The notes under the pieces: generated by a model
Database searches by the model: none
The model's input: only the letters and a program-made list of their open reading frames with translations
Told to the model about the DNA's origin: nothing
Made by a program: the position numbers and the translations under genes
Assembly (NCBI GenBank): GCA_021806865.1
Contig: JAKAPU010000027.1
Coordinates: 1 to 21,228 of the forward strand
Reading direction: 5' to 3'
Length of the DNA: 21,228 nucleotides
From: an archaeon
GTDB lineage: Archaea; Thermoproteota; Nitrososphaeria; Nitrososphaerales; CADDZS01
Shown here: positions 7,346 to 15,733 of the stretch, one piece after another
How positions within the stretch are numbered: position 1 is the stretch's first letter
Layout of the letters: the number at the start of each line of letters is the position of its first letter

Positions 7346-9384
7346 GCATCGCTCAGCTCTTCTGCCACGAGTTCCGCTATATCCTTCACTTCGAGCTTAG
7401 CTCCGCTGACTCTTGTGGAATCCTCGAACATTGAGAGGCAGAACGGACATTCTGTAGCGAGTGTGCCTGCTCCGGTTGCAACCGCTTCGTTTGTTCGTAT
7501 GCCTGTGATTGTTTTTTCCTGCGGTACCTTGTACCAATAGTTAGATCCTCCTGCACCGCAACAAAATGTCTTGTTCCCACACCTGTGCATCTCTCGAAGA
7601 TCGGTCTTCATTGATTTGAGAACGGCGCGCGGCTCGTCAAAGATACTGTTGTACCTTACAGCGTAACAAGCGTCGTGTAGAGTCACAGAAATATCTTTGA
7701 GCTTCTTTTCTGAGATCTTGATCCTGCCCTGTTTGATCAGTTCAGAAATCAGCTGGCTGTGATGCACGACTTCATACTTTCCATCGAACTGTGAATACTC
7801 GTTCTTTATTGTGTTGAAACAGTGCGGACAGCTGGTCAGAACTTTCTTCACGGCGTGAGAGTTCAGGATTGCGATGTTCTGGATTGCGAGCTCTTGGTAT
7901 CTGCCCTCCTCACCAAGGCGTCTTGCTTGGTCCCCATTGCACAACTCCTCTGTTCCCAGAATTGCAAACGAAACACCTGCTGAGTTCAGTATCTTTGCTA
8001 GTGATTTCGCAATGTTCTGAGCTCGCTGATCAAATGAACAGACGCAGCCCACCCAATACAGGTACTCTGCTTGTGGATTCTCCGATATTGTCTTTACACC
8101 GCTTTCCCGTGCCCAGTCGGCCCTTGTGGAATTCGCAAGTCCGTACGGGTTCTGGTGAGCAGCCAGGTTTGATAGAAGGGTTGTTTGCTTTGGATCGAGT
8201 TTGTTTGTCGCGACGGCAGTTCTGCGAACGTCCGAGATGAAGTCTACGTGGTTTATTTCCACAGGACACTCGTAGACGCAGGCGGCACACATGACGCAGG
8301 AGTACATTTCTCCTTCACGGACAGTTCCTGAAGCGAAAAGATCTTCCGTCTTTCCTTTCTTTTCGTGTATCAACTTGTAGTCGGAGTAGAAGCGATTTTT
8401 CAGGTCTTGCACGACGAGCCTTGGCGACAGATCTCTTCCTGCTGCGTTTGCCGGACAGGCGGCCTCGCATCTGCCGCAATTGGTGCACGCGTCGAGCATC
8501 ACTCTTTGTTGCCACTTTAGGTCGTTTGTTGTGCTGATTCCCAGAGTCAGGTCCGGCGTGTAGTCAGGATTGGCTTCTTGTTGCTTCATCACTTCCGCAA
8601 GATTGAACGGAGTTGTCATTCTTCCCAGAGGGCGAACTTCGTCATAAAGCATCATGTTAATGATGGCATTCGGGACGTGGAAGAGTTTCGTGTAAGGGAT
8701 AGATGCGATGAGGGCAAAAGCAGTGAGCGCGTGTATCCACCAGAGAGTCTGGTAAAGTCCTACGAAAGTCTGCAAGTTCGAAGCAGTCGGACCCGCGCCA
8801 AGGCTCGTGAACATGGCCGCCACTGTAGATCCGACTGGGGAGAAGTATGCCCACGGAACAGGTATTAGCGCCAATCTCAGCCCCTCTTGAACAAAACCTG
8901 AGACACCCATGTAGAGCATTCCTGCCAATAGGAATCGATCTGCCTTGTTCTCCACCATGAAGTATGGTTTGAAGGAAAGACGTCTTGCAAGCGCAAGCGC
9001 CACTGCTATCACGAATGCAAGCCCAAAGATGTCTAGGGTAGTTTTCAAGCCAAGGTAGAAGTCGCCCTGAAGCAAGACGATGCCTCTCGGCCTCAGGATA
9101 TCGTAATCGATGCCGACAAGGATAGTTCCAATCGTGAGTGCTGTAATCCCGTAGAACATCCACGAATGCATGAGGCCGCCGAACCTACGTTGGAGAATCT
9201 TTTTCTGACCAAAGCCGTCAGTGGAGATTCTCCTTGAATTCTTGACCAACCTTGGAAGGCTCTTCCATACGTCCTTCCAGCCGATTCCGTAAATTGAGAA
9301 CTTTCTATACACTCCGTAGAAAAAGACCACGACCACAACTGCAAAGAACGAGTAGAGGAAGACCGGAGTGTCCAACGGCATCAT
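7342..9384 (-). CDS. Membrane Fe-S/CCG oxidoreductase, probable ETF:quinone reductase (EtfD-like)
   Basis: Large fused protein (680 aa from this start). The N-terminal third has several membrane helices of NarI-like type with candidate heme-b histidines His73, His218 and His236. Two 4Fe-4S clusters follow: Cys300/303/306/310 and Cys363/366/369/373. Two CCG (HdrD-like) domains end the protein. The second is complete (Cys573, Cys608-Cys609-Gly, Cys646, Cys649); the first has CNGD at 482-485 in place of CCG, with Cys519 and Cys522 intact. Proteins of this build next to etfBA are known or proposed to move electrons from ETF to menaquinone. The gene follows etfA on the same strand. The frame extends 29 codons upstream to an ATG at 9471, but GGAG six bases before 9384 favours the shorter form, and the first helix then sits at the N-terminus. 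Location: cytoplasmic membrane. Confidence 0.88.
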   Translation of the reverse strand: MMPLDTPVFLYSFFAVVVVVFFYGVYRKFSIYGIGWKDVWKSLPRLVKNSRRISTDGFGQKKILQRRFGGLMHSWMFYGITALTIGTILVGIDYDILRPRGIVLLQGDFYLGLKTTLDIFGLAFVIAVALALARRLSFKPYFMVENKADRFLLAGMLYMGVSGFVQEGLRLALIPVPWAYFSPVGSTVAAMFTSLGAGPTASNLQTFVGLYQTLWWIHALTAFALIASIPYTKLFHVPNAIINMMLYDEVRPLGRMTTPFNLAEVMKQQEANPDYTPDLTLGISTTNDLKWQQRVMLDACTNCGRCEAACPANAAGRDLSPRLVVQDLKNRFYSDYKLIHEKKGKTEDLFASGTVREGEMYSCVMCAACVYECPVEINHVDFISDVRRTAVATNKLDPKQTTLLSNLAAHQNPYGLANSTRADWARESGVKTISENPQAEYLYWVGCVCSFDQRAQNIAKSLAKILNSAGVSFAILGTEELCNGDQARRLGEEGRYQELAIQNIAILNSHAVKKVLTSCPHCFNTIKNEYSQFDGKYEVVHHSQLISELIKQGRIKISEKKLKDISVTLHDACYAVRYNSIFDEPRAVLKSMKTDLREMHRCGNKTFCCGAGGSNYWYKVPQEKTITGIRTNEAVATGAGTLATECPFCLSMFEDSTRVSGAKLEVKDIAELVAEELSDA

Positions 9385-9390
9385 CGGGTA

Positions 9391-9394
9391 CTCC
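9391..9394 (-). promoter_or_regulatory. Shine-Dalgarno site for the EtfD-like gene
   Basis: GGAG on the minus strand lies six bases before the ATG at 9382-9384. It is the best translation signal in this stretch and argues against the upstream ATG at 9469-9471, which has none. Confidence 0.4.
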
Positions 9395-9562
9395 AGCCTG
9401 CAAATCTGTGATGGCAGGCACTGGGCGTTCAAAACCTGTTGGTACAAGTACTCGCTGCTCAAAATCCACATTGCAGAGAACTAAGAGTTGATTTCTGCTT
9501 ATCGGGAAAGCACAAACGTTTCACGATCCTGTCCGTAGAAACGATCATGCATTCGAGTCGGA

Positions 9563-10510
9563 CTATCTTCCGAGCTGGGATTTCAGAATCTTTGTCAGTT
9601 CTGGAACGACTGCGTACAGGTCGCCGACCACTCCGTAATCGCACTCTTGGAAGATAGGAGCGTTCTTGTCGGAATTTATTGCCACAATCATCTTAGAGTC
9701 ACGCATTCCGGTCAAGTGCTGGATCTGTCCTGATATCCCGACAGCTACGTATAACTTGGGCTTGATCGTTGTTCCGGACAGCCCGACCTGCCTTTCCTCT
9801 GGTACCCAGCCGAGATCGGAAGTCAAAGGTCGAGACGCCCCAACTGCTGCGTTCATCACTTTGGCTAGTTCCTCAGCTATTGCAAGGTCTTCCTTCTTCT
9901 TGAAACCTCTTCCAGCAGAGACAACGATTTCGGCATCCTTGATGTTTGACTGACCTTTCGGTTTTTCCTTTGTACCAAGAAGCTTGATCTTGCTTGGCTT
10001 GGGAACAAAATCCACCTTCACTATAGTCGGCGAAACTGATCCAGTAGCCCCCTCGTTTGCTCTAACAGGTATCGTGACTACGGCGCCTCCCTTTGTCTCT
10101 ACAGTTGCTATCGCGTTACCTCCCCAGACGAGACGATCGGCCCTGAACCCAGACGAAGAAGCTTCGAGGTTAAGGCAGTCGGTAACGCATCCTAGACTCA
10201 ATCTAGTAGCAAGTCTTGGAGCGATCTCTCGTCCTCGTTTTGTCGCACCAACCACTACTAGATCGGGCGCTTCCTTCTTGCAAACGGTTTCAAGCGCATC
10301 TAGTATCGACTCTGTCAATTCGTCCTTCAGAGATGCGTCAATCACCTCCAGTATCTTTGAGACTCCGGTTACGGAGACCTTGGCAGCCCTCTCCGTCAGA
10401 TCGCCATTGCCGGTCAGGACAACCGATACCTCTTTTCCCAGCTTCGTTGCTGCGGTCACAAGCTCTAGGGCAACATCGAGATTGTCCGAGTAGACCAGAA
10501 TCCCTGGCAT
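9563..10510 (-). CDS. etfA: Electron transfer flavoprotein, alpha subunit
   Basis: 315-aa ETF alpha subunit; with EtfB it accepts electrons from acyl-CoA dehydrogenases. The N-terminal half is the alpha/beta domain shared with EtfB. The C-terminal FAD domain is clear: VSAGRGF (197-203), SRPLTSDLGW (226-235), GLSGTT (243-248) and the family signature LYVAVGISGQIQH (253-265), followed by INSDKNAPI (278-286). It starts two bases after the etfB stop, so the two are translated together and probably form a 1:1 heterodimer. The 3' neighbour is the membrane Fe-S protein, the likely electron acceptor. Whether this ETF bifurcates electrons cannot be decided from the sequence; the quinone-reductase partner favours the simple, non-bifurcating role. 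Confidence 0.95.
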   Translation of the reverse strand: MPGILVYSDNLDVALELVTAATKLGKEVSVVLTGNGDLTERAAKVSVTGVSKILEVIDASLKDELTESILDALETVCKKEAPDLVVVGATKRGREIAPRLATRLSLGCVTDCLNLEASSSGFRADRLVWGGNAIATVETKGGAVVTIPVRANEGATGSVSPTIVKVDFVPKPSKIKLLGTKEKPKGQSNIKDAEIVVSAGRGFKKKEDLAIAEELAKVMNAAVGASRPLTSDLGWVPEERQVGLSGTTIKPKLYVAVGISGQIQHLTGMRDSKMIVAINSDKNAPIFQECDYGVVGDLYAVVPELTKILKSQLGR

Positions 10511-10512
10511 AC

Positions 10513-11301
10513 TTACTTCACAACTCCTTCGCGAAGCAGCGCTTCGGCAAGCTGTCTTGCTGCGTCCTCTGGCTTTCCCTCAAACAGTGTTCTCTTTCTT
10601 GCAGACTTTGGAACGTTCAACGTCTTCACTTCGACCTGCGATCCCGACCTTCCAACCGAAGTGGGATCAACCTCAAGGTCTTTCGCGCTCCATTCGAGCA
10701 TCTCCTTCTTGCCGGCGCTCATTATCTGAATCAGTGTTGGGAAGCGAGGCTGATTGATTTCTCTGGTAACTGTGACCACCGCTGGTAGTTCGCACTCTAG
10801 CGTCTCCATTCCTTCGTCCAGCGCACGATCGACGGTCAATTTGTTGCCTGCGAGAGCAATCTTGGTTGCAAAGGCAATCATCGGGACTCCTAGGAATTCT
10901 GCGAGGCTAGGTCCCACAATGCCGGTGTATGAGTCGGTTGTTCCTGTCGAGGCAAGTATCAGATCAAATCGTCCTAATTTCTTTATCGCCCGGGAAAGCA
11001 CGTACGCAGTTCTAATTGCGTCGCCGTCCTGAAACGAGGGACCACTGAGCAGCCTAGCGCGGTCGCACCCCATTGCAAGAGCTTCTTTCATGCTCTTCTT
11101 CGCATCTGCCTGGGCCAGGCAGATTGCTGTGATGCTTCCCCCGTTTTTCTCCTTGAGCCTCACGGCTTCCTCGATAGCGTTCTTGTCATCGTCGCTGATC
11201 TTTGTCTTCGCCCCCTCGAAGTTGATCTTGTTGTTCTGCCTGTCGATCTTCAATTCGGCCTCATCGATTACGTGTTTGAAACAGACGACAATGTCAGGCA
11301 A
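10513..11301 (-). CDS. etfB: Electron transfer flavoprotein, beta subunit
   Basis: 262-aa ETF beta subunit. The N-terminus IVVCFKHVID, the GGSITAICLAQADAKKSMKEAL region and the family signature VDRALDEGMETLE (156-168) identify it; the STGTTDSYTG loop (118-127) is the nucleotide-binding segment. The start is TTG; the conserved N-terminus begins directly after it, so there is little room for another start. It lies 75 bases downstream of the second acyl-CoA dehydrogenase, and etfA follows after two bases. That order (dehydrogenase, etfB, etfA, membrane reductase) gives the full path from acyl-CoA to quinone in one unit. Confidence 0.95.
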   Translation of the reverse strand: MPDIVVCFKHVIDEAELKIDRQNNKINFEGAKTKISDDDKNAIEEAVRLKEKNGGSITAICLAQADAKKSMKEALAMGCDRARLLSGPSFQDGDAIRTAYVLSRAIKKLGRFDLILASTGTTDSYTGIVGPSLAEFLGVPMIAFATKIALAGNKLTVDRALDEGMETLECELPAVVTVTREINQPRFPTLIQIMSAGKKEMLEWSAKDLEVDPTSVGRSGSQVEVKTLNVPKSARKRTLFEGKPEDAARQLAEALLREGVVK

Positions 11302-11376
11302 TTCTATCCACTTTCTTGTCTAAATTCTTCGAAAATCGCTTTTCCTATTTCTCCTTTGTGGGTTCCATTGTTTTGC

Positions 11377-12561
11377 TCAAGAAAATGCCTCGTACTCACT
11401 CCCGAGGAGCTTGATCGCAATCTTTTGTTCCAATATTTGATCTGTGCCTTCGTATATCCTGCACACCCGTGTGTCGACCAGATGCCTCGCGGGACGGTTC
11501 TCAAACGAAAATCCGTTTGCACCGAAAACCTGCACTGCACGATCGGCTGCGCGAAAAGAAGCGTTTGCCGCGCAGTATTTTGCTTGAGCAATCCACCAGT
11601 CAGCCTCCGCGCGAAGACCCGTGTTCTCTGGATTCTCATCGGACTTGGTCTTCATTACGGCAGCTTTGTACGTCATCAGCCTAGAGGTCTCAACGTCCAG
11701 AGAGATCTGTGCTATTTCCCTTTGCACTAGCTGGTGCTTTCCGATCTTCTTTCCATGTTGCACGCGCTCTCTTGAGTACCTGATGGCCTCATTTAGGCAG
11801 TCCTGGGCTACTCCGACGCTTCCAGCAGCCACCGATAGCCGACCGCTCATCAGAGCAGAATACGCGATGTTGAGGCCCTTCCCTTCGGTGCCCAAGAGAT
11901 TTTCCAGGGGCACCTTGCACTCATCAAAATACAATAAACCGGTGTCAGAAGTTGGAAGGCCCAGCTTATTCTTGATAGGTTCGGAGGTAAAGCCTTCGAA
12001 GCCTTGCTCCACGAGAAAAGCGCACATACCTTCGCTTTTTCCCTTGGGATAAGCGAATACGACTAGCAAGTCAGCAATCGACCCATTCGAGATCCAAGCC
12101 TTCTGCCCGTTCAGGAAGTAGTAGTTCCCCCTTCGCTCAAAGTTAGCTTTCAATGATGCTGGATCGGATCCCGCAGTTGGTTCGGTGAGTCCAAACGCCA
12201 TTACTAGGTCTCCTCTGGTTGTCTTGGGAAGATAGCGAACTTTCTGTTCTTGGTTGCCCCACTTTTGCAGCGTCAGCTGGCCGAGTGAGGTGTGCCCAGA
12301 AAAGAATGTGCGAACTCCTGTGCCTTCCTGCCCAACTCGCTCCAGCGCAAGGGCATAAGTCAACGCGTCGGCTCCTTGGCCTTCGCCATATTCCTTAGAA
12401 ACCGGAAGACCGAGCAAGTGTGCTTCCTTGAAAACTGTCTTTACCTGTTCGTTGAAACGGTGCTCGAGATAGCATTTGTCTTCGATTGGTCTGATCCTCT
12501 TGCACGACTCATCCACGACCTGCAAAATCAGCTTCTGCTCGTCAGTGATTTCGAAATTCAA
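11377..12561 (-). CDS. Acyl-CoA dehydrogenase (FAD), copy 2
   Basis: 394-aa acyl-CoA dehydrogenase, first gene of the ETF operon. Landmarks: MAFGLTEPTAGSDPAS (121-136), the FLNGQKAWISNG beta segment (149-160), and the C-terminal VQVFGANGFSFENRPARHLVD region (343-363) with the catalytic base Glu371 in IYEGTDQI. It differs from copy 1 in several places: VFGANGFS replaces the usual IHGGYGY, and a short polar insert lies near 304-318. Substrate preference is therefore probably different, perhaps a branched or short acyl-CoA; this is inferred. The start is TTG, and MNFEITDEQ is a normal family N-terminus. It is close enough to etfB to be co-transcribed and is the most likely direct electron donor to this ETF. 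Confidence 0.93.
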   Translation of the reverse strand: MNFEITDEQKLILQVVDESCKRIRPIEDKCYLEHRFNEQVKTVFKEAHLLGLPVSKEYGEGQGADALTYALALERVGQEGTGVRTFFSGHTSLGQLTLQKWGNQEQKVRYLPKTTRGDLVMAFGLTEPTAGSDPASLKANFERRGNYYFLNGQKAWISNGSIADLLVVFAYPKGKSEGMCAFLVEQGFEGFTSEPIKNKLGLPTSDTGLLYFDECKVPLENLLGTEGKGLNIAYSALMSGRLSVAAGSVGVAQDCLNEAIRYSRERVQHGKKIGKHQLVQREIAQISLDVETSRLMTYKAAVMKTKSDENPENTGLRAEADWWIAQAKYCAANASFRAADRAVQVFGANGFSFENRPARHLVDTRVCRIYEGTDQILEQKIAIKLLGSEYEAFS

Positions 12562-12800
12562 GACTTATTCCAGACACCCTGAAGATCCTGTTATGCGGTA
12601 TTGAAGTTCGTAAATAATCTGTCGTTATAATCTTTGAGCGAGCGAGTGATATGTCGTGTGAAATAAGATGGCACTCCGATTTATCTGGAACAGAAATTGC
12701 GGCTTCTTTCATATTGCTTTCTTATTGATGGATAGAGTTCTCGGTTGATTTTGATCCAGCAAAAGACTTTTCTCCACTGAGCTTCCGCTGAAAAAGGTAA
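12562..12800. other. Divergent intergenic region
   Basis: 239 bases between the divergent acyl-CoA dehydrogenase and peptidase genes. Apart from the TATA-like elements near the minus-strand gene I see no ORF, RNA gene or clear repeat. The peptidase promoter is not obvious. Confidence 0.4.
12611..12630 (-). promoter_or_regulatory. Probable promoter of the acyl-CoA dehydrogenase-ETF operon
   Basis: On the minus strand AAAGATTATAA is followed by a second AT-rich element, TTATTTA. The first resembles a purine-rich BRE plus TATA box and would start transcription about 40 bases before the TTG start codon. The two elements may be alternative promoters. The core TTATAA is itself a palindrome, but I see no matching plus-strand leader for the peptidase gene. 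Confidence 0.42.
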
Positions 12801-13970
12801 ATGGTAGACTCTGCAAAGCGGATCGATAGGATCTTCAAGAATATCGACGGGAGTGATTCTATCAAGCCAAAGCCTGATCTAGTAGTCCTTGGGAATGGTG
12901 TCGAACCCCACATAGATGCTTCATTTTTCTACGTTACAGGAATCCCGTACGGCCTGTTTGAAGGCTCGTATCTTGTCGGTTTGAGGAATGGGGAAGTGTC
13001 CCTCGTCACTTCCAAACTTGAGGAGGCTATTGCACGCGCACACGCAAAATCCATCAAAGTCTTTGCGGAGTCTGATGCCGCGGCTATCAGATCAAAGTTA
13101 GGTCAACTTGCAGGCAAGAACAAGATTGTCGGATTCAACTCTTCCGAGCTCACGTACAAATCCTTTCAAACGATCAGGTCCGCGCTCCGCGGCTCAAAGT
13201 TCGTCGATGTGATGGAGGCTTTCGAAAATGCAAGGCTGATCAAAGACGCAAACGAGGTAGAGCTCATCCAGAAAGCATGCGACATTTCCTCTTTGGCGTA
13301 CAAGAAGATTCCCTCCATGCTCAAGGAGGTCATTACCGAGAGCCAAGTTGCAGCAAAGATGGCCTACGAGATGCAAAGCGCAGGAGGCTCCGGCCTTGCA
13401 TTCGAATCCATAATCGCATTCGGGAAAAACAGCGCAGAGCCACACTACGCACCAGGAAGCACAGAATTGAAACAAAACCAGTTCGTGCTTTGTGATTACG
13501 GCTCACGGTACCGCAGATACTGTTCAGATATCACGCGTACGCTGGTCTACGGCAAGGCATCAAAGAAACAGACACGGATCTACTCTATCGTAAAAGAAGC
13601 TCTAGAGCTCGGGATTGGGCTTTGCACAGCAGAGAATACAGGTGAAGAAGTGAATGCCAGAGTGACGAAGCTGATTGATTCCACAGAGTACAAAGGTCTC
13701 TTCATCCACTCGACAGGTCATTCGCTAGGACTTTCGGTCCACGACGGGCCCGGATTGTCCAAGAATTTCAAGAGAAAGCTCGTGCCCGGGATGGTGGTGA
13801 CGGTGGAGCCTGGGATCTATTTGCCAGGGTTTGGTGGAGTCAGGATCGAAGACGATGTGTTGATCACAAAGGGCAAGCCAAGAGTTCTGACTTCGGCCAC
13901 TCGTGAGCTAGATCGAAGTGTGAGAGTTTTGTTTTCGAGCAACGCTCCCATCTTTTCATCAGGTACTTGA
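12801..13970 (+). CDS. M24-family metallopeptidase (Xaa-Pro aminopeptidase/dipeptidase type)
   Basis: 389-aa creatinase/aminopeptidase P family enzyme, cytosolic, removing or splitting residues next to proline. An N-terminal creatinase-like domain (about 1-145) precedes the pita-bread catalytic domain. All five metal ligands are present: Asp232 (CDYGSRYRRYCSD), Asp243, His307 (STGHSLGLSVHDGPG), Glu336 (VEPGIY) and Glu350 (GVRIEDDV). His215 in EPHYAPG is the usual substrate-site histidine. The ATG follows a weak AAGG. It is not functionally tied to the acyl-CoA genes; housekeeping peptide turnover is likely. Which of the M24 subtypes it is cannot be settled by sequence reading alone. Confidence 0.9.
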   Translation: MVDSAKRIDRIFKNIDGSDSIKPKPDLVVLGNGVEPHIDASFFYVTGIPYGLFEGSYLVGLRNGEVSLVTSKLEEAIARAHAKSIKVFAESDAAAIRSKLGQLAGKNKIVGFNSSELTYKSFQTIRSALRGSKFVDVMEAFENARLIKDANEVELIQKACDISSLAYKKIPSMLKEVITESQVAAKMAYEMQSAGGSGLAFESIIAFGKNSAEPHYAPGSTELKQNQFVLCDYGSRYRRYCSDITRTLVYGKASKKQTRIYSIVKEALELGIGLCTAENTGEEVNARVTKLIDSTEYKGLFIHSTGHSLGLSVHDGPGLSKNFKRKLVPGMVVTVEPGIYLPGFGGVRIEDDVLITKGKPRVLTSATRELDRSVRVLFSSNAPIFSSGT

Positions 13971-13972
13971 AT

Positions 13973-13984
13973 TGGAGTACTCCA
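13973..13984. repeat. 12-base perfect palindrome between two genes
   Basis: TGGAGTACTCCA reads identically on both strands and lies three bases after the peptidase stop and about 20 bases before the uracil-DNA glycosylase start. It could be an operator or simply chance; there is no T-run for a terminator. Confidence 0.35.
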
Positions 13985-14004
13985 CGTCGAGTTGAGTTTC
14001 TCAT

Positions 14005-14640
14005 TTGGTTGACGCCTCAAGCTCGAAGGAATCGGACACAAGAGCTACAATTGAAAAAATCGATTTGAAGATCAAGTCGTGCACTCTTTGCAGGCTATCT
14101 CAGACACGAACAAACGCTGTGCCCGGCTTTGGAAGAATTATCGGGACGCAGATCATGATGGTTGGCGAGGGACCAGGAAGGAACGAGGATATGGAGGGCA
14201 AACCATTCGTCGGGGCCGGCGGCAGACTCCTCGACGAGCTTCTGTCTTCCGTCGGACTGAAGCGCGAGGAAATTTACGTTACAAACATAGTAAAGTGCAG
14301 ACCTCCCGACAACAGAAAGCCCCTTGAGGACGAAATCGAGATCTGCACATCCAACTACCTCGAAAGACAGATTGAGATCTTGAGGCCAAAACTGATCTGC
14401 ACTCTCGGAGCGACAGCGCTCGAGTACTTCACTGGCGAGAAGAAGATGGGAGCCTGGCACGGCAAACTGACAAGGACAAAGAAGGGCGTGCCGCTCTTGC
14501 CCACATACCACCCTGCCTCGGTGTTTAGAAACCCCGAATACAGGCTACTGCTCCGGCAAGATCTGGGTGCCATTCCAAAGATACTCTCGGATCTGGAGAA
14601 AAGACCGACGCAATCTAGGCTGACAAGTTTCATCTGCTAA
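14005..14640 (+). CDS. Uracil-DNA glycosylase, family 4 (Fe-S)
   Basis: 211-aa family 4 uracil-DNA glycosylase, which removes uracil produced by cytosine deamination as the first step of base excision repair. The 4Fe-4S ligands are visible: Cys26-x2-Cys29 near the N-terminus, Cys98 and Cys114. The active-site loop GEGPGRNED (54-62), the PFVGAGG turn (68-73) and the YHPAS histidine (His169) are in place. The start is TTG with an uncertain leader. The 3' end overlaps the convergent membrane-protein gene by 11 bases (14630-14640). Unrelated to the neighbouring metabolism. Confidence 0.93.
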   Translation: MVDASSSKESDTRATIEKIDLKIKSCTLCRLSQTRTNAVPGFGRIIGTQIMMVGEGPGRNEDMEGKPFVGAGGRLLDELLSSVGLKREEIYVTNIVKCRPPDNRKPLEDEIEICTSNYLERQIEILRPKLICTLGATALEYFTGEKKMGAWHGKLTRTKKGVPLLPTYHPASVFRNPEYRLLLRQDLGAIPKILSDLEKRPTQSRLTSFIC

Positions 14641-15709
14641 GAGCAAGTTCCCTATCGACTCGAAGCTTCCTGGTCTGTCGATCCAGGTAGTAAAGTGCCG
14701 CGAGAAGACTCGCCATGCTCACCAAAGGCGGCAGGATAACACCGCCAAGATTTGAGTACGAAGACTCGACCGTCGCGGAGAGGCCTCCGAAAAATGAAGA
14801 GATGAGGGTAGGAGCAAGGCAGGACGGACATGTAGCTGTGAGACCAAGGAAGCTTCCCATTCCAGATACGGCGGCGCCAGTCGCGCAGGAGTGCCAGACT
14901 GTTCTCCTTATGAAATACATGGTGAGCACGAAAGTGGCGGAGACGAGAGTCGAAAGTATCACGGAAAATACGATTTCGAACGGCTGAAAGATGAAGTTGA
15001 GGTAAGGGTTAATCTGGACGAGCACGTAGGGAACGTAGACCAGCGTCTCGACGGTGGCCGAAGGTGGAGGCCCGCCAGTAAAGACAAACGCGTACGGGTA
15101 TATTCCGTTTGGTGAGGAAACAAAGTTTCCAGGTTGTGTGTTGAAACCAGTGATCACTATCTGGTTGACAAGGAGCATGTAAGTGACAAAGTACACGACG
15201 CCCATCAGCAGCGCAATCTTGCCGTAGCCGATCCCTCGCAGTTTGGTTATTAGGGCTGCACGCATTGAGGGCAGCACCCGGTAGAGCAACGCAGGAAATC
15301 CCAGAAGAACAGCGAGCGCGGTTGCGACCAAATACACCGCGCCTGCAACGTTTGCGCTTGAAGAGAGAGATGGATAGGCTCTCGCTATGAAGTACTTCAT
15401 TGCACCGTATGATAGTACAGCTATTGTGGCAAAGCTGAGCGCCGCATAAAGCATGCGATCATTTGAAGCCGAAACCCGCGGCGTATCTTCGTGATTATGC
15501 TCGACATCGAGGCGGTACGTTCTCGCAAACCTCAGTATGAGCAGGCCCGCCAGTGCAGACACGGCAAGGTAAGGCACAAGAAAAATCGCAGTATAGTTTG
15601 CAAGTGAAGAGATTGCGTAGTAGGAGGTGAAAAGGGGAAGCCCGAAAATCAGGGAAACGATCCAGAAGGCGTAAGCCTTGGACATGTTTGACTGGTTTAG
15701 GTTTGTCAA
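14630..15709 (-). CDS. Polytopic membrane protein with a TCPSC motif
   Basis: 359-aa integral membrane protein with roughly eight hydrophobic segments (about 12-34, 38-60, 86-106, 121-145, 162-186, 244-266, 278-308, 322-342). A polar, Pro-rich loop (about 190-220) probably faces outside. The most notable feature is Cys294-Pro-Ser-Cys297 in TATCPSCLAP, inside or at the edge of a helix, suitable for metal binding or thiol redox work. A His-rich stretch HNHED is at 71-75. It follows the CtaG/DUF1404-like gene by 24 bases on the same strand. The TTG start used here may be replaced by an ATG eight codons in (15685). I do not recognise a named family. With its neighbour, a part in respiratory-chain or copper biogenesis is a guess. 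Confidence 0.7.
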   Translation of the reverse strand: MTNLNQSNMSKAYAFWIVSLIFGLPLFTSYYAISSLANYTAIFLVPYLAVSALAGLLILRFARTYRLDVEHNHEDTPRVSASNDRMLYAALSFATIAVLSYGAMKYFIARAYPSLSSSANVAGAVYLVATALAVLLGFPALLYRVLPSMRAALITKLRGIGYGKIALLMGVVYFVTYMLLVNQIVITGFNTQPGNFVSSPNGIYPYAFVFTGGPPPSATVETLVYVPYVLVQINPYLNFIFQPFEIVFSVILSTLVSATFVLTMYFIRRTVWHSCATGAAVSGMGSFLGLTATCPSCLAPTLISSFFGGLSATVESSYSNLGGVILPPLVSMASLLAALYYLDRQTRKLRVDRELALSR

Positions 15710-15733
15710 TCTTTGGATCCATCCTAGCGAGCA

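Noticed and set aside
8657..9163. 168-codon minus-strand open frame inside the EtfD-like gene
   Set aside because: It is an alternative frame of the membrane domain; the real frame has coherent helices and Fe-S motifs.
10216..10788. 190-codon plus-strand open frame across etfA and etfB
   Set aside because: It is antisense to two well-defined ETF genes and crosses their junction; composition is not protein-like.
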